A DNA stretch of 6,137 nt. Source: an uncultured Hyphomonadaceae bacterium. Its GTDB lineage: Bacteria; Pseudomonadota; Alphaproteobacteria; Caulobacterales; Hyphomonadaceae. The stretch lies in contig CALMWO010000571.1 in the NCBI GenBank assembly GCA_937873805.1, positions 1 through 6,137 on the forward strand, read 5' to 3'. Positions 4,474 to 6,137 of this stretch are shown here, piece after piece; the stretch's first letter is position 1; each line of letters begins with the position of its first letter. The position numbers were made by a program, and so were the translations under genes. Under the pieces are notes generated by a model. That model was not told where the DNA came from. It ran no database searches and was given only the letters and a program-made list of their open reading frames with translations.

Positions 4474-6011
4474 CGGAACAACCACGTTTCTGTTTGTTGG
4501 GAGGTTGAATTTGCGAGTGCAGCGTGCAGTTCGATCACCGGCGAAGCGCCGGGTTCGAGGTCGAAGGTGAGACGGACGAGCGCATCCGCGTCGCTGGTGA
4601 CGTGGATGTTCGAAAGCACGCCGGATGTCGCCCACACGTCTGGGCGCAGATCCCTGGCGGCGAAACCGGAAGCGCCACGGAAATCGATCGTGATGCGCTG
4701 AAGGCGCTTGCTCTCAGGCGCGGTGGCAATTGTTGTCGACACGACGCGGGCGACTGGCGCGGCATGCGGGCCGTCCATCCAGTGTAGCCGGTAACCGAGG
4801 CGCTGCACCGAACCGGCGCGCCACGCCTCCGCCGGTCGCCAGAAGGCCGCGACATTGTCGGCGTATTCGTTGGCGGTCGGGATTTCGAGCAGACGGACTT
4901 CGCCTTCGCCCCAGTCGCCTTGCGGTTCGATCCAGATGCTGGGCCGGCGCTCGTACTTTGCTTCGCTGTCAGCGTAGGCCTCAGGCTCGCGGCGGCGCTG
5001 CTCCAGACCGAAGCCGGCAGGCGTGCCGACAAACGCCGACACCTGCACCGACGCCGGGTTGGCCAGAGGCCGCCAGATGTGGTCGCCGTATGTGGACAGG
5101 ATCGAAAGCCCGTCGCTGTCATGAACTTCAGCCCGTGCATCCGATTTCATGTGCGGATCAGCTGGCCCGCGCAGGTACATGCTGGAAAGCGGGGCGACGC
5201 CAGCTTCGACGATATCGGTGCGCGGATGGATTTCAGCCGCCACGTCGATGGTGGCGTCACGGCCTGGGCGGAGGACGAAGCGATACGCTGCGGCTGCCGA
5301 GGGCGAATCCGCCAATGCGATGAAGGTCAGGCTTTCATCCTTGACGCCGGTCTTGGACGTCTGCGGCTCAAGAATCCAGAAGTCGGTGAAGCGGGGGAAC
5401 TCCTCGCCGGCGGCCGATCCTGTTCCGATGGCAAGCGCGCGGGCCGAAACGCCATAGACTTGGCCCTCGCCGACGGCGCGGAAATAGGTGCCGCCCTGGA
5501 AGACGGCGAATTCATAACCTGCGCCGGCCTGTCCGGGCTTGGTGATGGCGCGCCAGCCCGAAGCGCCTAGTTTGGCGCGCGTATTGTCGTTGGCCGCTGG
5601 GAAGTCGACGAAATCAACGAAGGACGGCGAGACATGGCGCTCGACCGCACCTGTCGCGTCGACGAAGTGGATGGCGACAGGGTCGCGATAGAGCCCGCCA
5701 CGGGGCAGGGGCAGCGCGGCGAAAGGATTGCCAGCCTTGCCCCACACCATCGTCTCCGGCCGCGGGCGCAGCTTGCGGTACCCATCATAGTCCAGGCCGT
5801 CGAAGGCTTTCGGCAGGTCTGTGCTGGGGGGTGCATAGGGCGCTGCGGCCAGCGCGGCTGCGCGCCTGGCTACGTCAGCAAAAAGCGTGTCTGCGATCGT
5901 GTTTGTGGCTTGCGGCGATTCTTCAACGGCAAGCGCTGGCGCGGCGGCGAGGCCGGTCGCTATCGCTGCAAACAGAAACCCGGAGGCAATCGCCTTCCAG
6001 ACGGAGAACAT
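4458..6011 (-). CDS. opgG: Periplasmic glucans biosynthesis protein G (OpgG/MdoG)
   Basis: The 517-residue product is close to the 511 of E. coli OpgG. A clear Sec signal peptide, MFSVWKAIASGFLFAAIATG then LAAAPALA, should be cut after residue 28, giving a periplasmic protein. Family blocks follow: YDGYRKLR (75-82), EVHDSDGL (295-302), WRPLANP (313-319), KYERRPSIWIEPQGDWGEG (352-370) with LLEIPT (374-379), and DNVAAFW (385-391). OpgG is required for osmoregulated periplasmic glucan assembly. OpgG/OpgD proteins have more recently been classed as beta-1,2-glucanases (GH186), so it may cleave or remodel the nascent chain made by OpgH. I chose ATG 6011 over 6041 because a strong GAGGGG precedes it by 7 nt and the signal peptide starts there. 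It is the first gene of a two-gene operon and its stop lies inside opgH. Confidence 0.94.
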   Translation of the reverse strand: MFSVWKAIASGFLFAAIATGLAAAPALAVEESPQATNTIADTLFADVARRAAALAAAPYAPPSTDLPKAFDGLDYDGYRKLRPRPETMVWGKAGNPFAALPLPRGGLYRDPVAIHFVDATGAVERHVSPSFVDFVDFPAANDNTRAKLGASGWRAITKPGQAGAGYEFAVFQGGTYFRAVGEGQVYGVSARALAIGTGSAAGEEFPRFTDFWILEPQTSKTGVKDESLTFIALADSPSAAAAYRFVLRPGRDATIDVAAEIHPRTDIVEAGVAPLSSMYLRGPADPHMKSDARAEVHDSDGLSILSTYGDHIWRPLANPASVQVSAFVGTPAGFGLEQRRREPEAYADSEAKYERRPSIWIEPQGDWGEGEVRLLEIPTANEYADNVAAFWRPAEAWRAGSVQRLGYRLHWMDGPHAAPVARVVSTTIATAPESKRLQRITIDFRGASGFAARDLRPDVWATSGVLSNIHVTSDADALVRLTFDLEPGASPVIELHAALANSTSQQTETWLFRWTPE

Positions 6012-6018
6012 CGGCGTA

Positions 6019-6024
6019 CCCCTC
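6019..6024 (-). promoter_or_regulatory. Strong ribosome binding site of opgG
   Basis: GAGGGG on the minus strand is 7 nt from the ATG at 6011. It decides the start in favour of 6011 over the upstream ATG at 6041, which would put ten charged and polar residues (MVRPRARGTP) ahead of the signal peptide. Confidence 0.75.
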
Positions 6025-6041
6025 GCGCGCGGCCGGACCAT

Positions 6042-6137
6042 CCGGTTGCGCCACCAAGGCTGCCCATGTGTTGCGTTCTTCCCTGACGCGCCGTCGTTAC
6101 GTCTGCGGCGTCTGTCTGTTGCGGGTATCTAATATGC
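6042..6137 (-). other. Leader region upstream of opgG
   Basis: The last 96 bases hold no gene. On the minus strand an ATATTAGATAC segment at the very edge could contain a -10 element (TATTAG, complement of 6129-6134), with its -35 outside the window. CGCCG (6089-6093) and CGGCG (6106-6110) form a short inverted repeat that could fold in a 5' leader. Nothing else stands out. Confidence 0.3.

Noticed and set aside
4730..5570. Plus-strand open frames opposite opgG
   Set aside because: They are antisense to a continuous OpgG frame with signal peptide and family motifs, and have no independent support.
1..6137. CRISPR array, insertion sequence, phage or novel defence system
   Set aside because: No spaced direct repeats, terminal inverted repeats, transposase or nuclease-like genes were found. 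All the coding sequence is accounted for by known families.

Overview
The window looks like chromosomal DNA from a GC-rich alphaproteobacterium. Four things point that way: a CpdR-type response regulator, a PhrR/PraR-like XRE repressor, an MmgR/suhB-family small RNA signature, and an OpgGH pair whose OpgH is much shorter than the enterobacterial protein. A Caulobacterales/Hyphomonadaceae-type organism would fit, but the genus cannot be fixed from this sequence alone. All genes look native and of similar base composition. I see no insertion sequence, integrase, CRISPR array or other sign of transfer.

Left part (1-1881, genes on the minus strand). Read in the direction of transcription, the order is an N-formylglutamate amidohydrolase gene, a small XRE-type regulator, and the first 39 codons of a HisN/inositol-monophosphatase-type gene that runs off the window edge. 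Between the amidohydrolase and the regulator, on the plus strand, lies an unannotated small RNA gene (about 863-947). It has two short hairpins, an exposed UUUCCUCCCU anti-Shine-Dalgarno motif, and a strong intrinsic terminator with a perfect 11-bp stem. Motif, architecture and neighbours all match the alphaproteobacterial MmgR (alpha-r8, 'suhB RNA') family. Its 3' half is antisense to the last 20 codons of the amidohydrolase. This is the most interesting signal in the window.

Middle (1882-2517). A divergent 103-bp intergenic region contains nested inverted repeats, a promoter-like element for the amidohydrolase and a CtrA-like half site. It is followed on the plus strand by cpdR, the adaptor/response regulator that primes ClpXP proteolysis in the alphaproteobacterial cell cycle, and then by a tRNA-Val(GAC) gene with an encoded CCA end.

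Right part (2557-6011, minus strand). opgG and opgH overlap by 16 bp and form a translationally coupled operon for osmoregulated periplasmic glucans. OpgH is the inner-membrane glucosyltransferase that makes the backbone. OpgG is the exported periplasmic protein that processes or shapes the glucan. The operon converges on the tRNA gene across 39 bp. The opgG promoter probably lies at or just beyond the right edge. No stretch without a gene reaches 300 bases.
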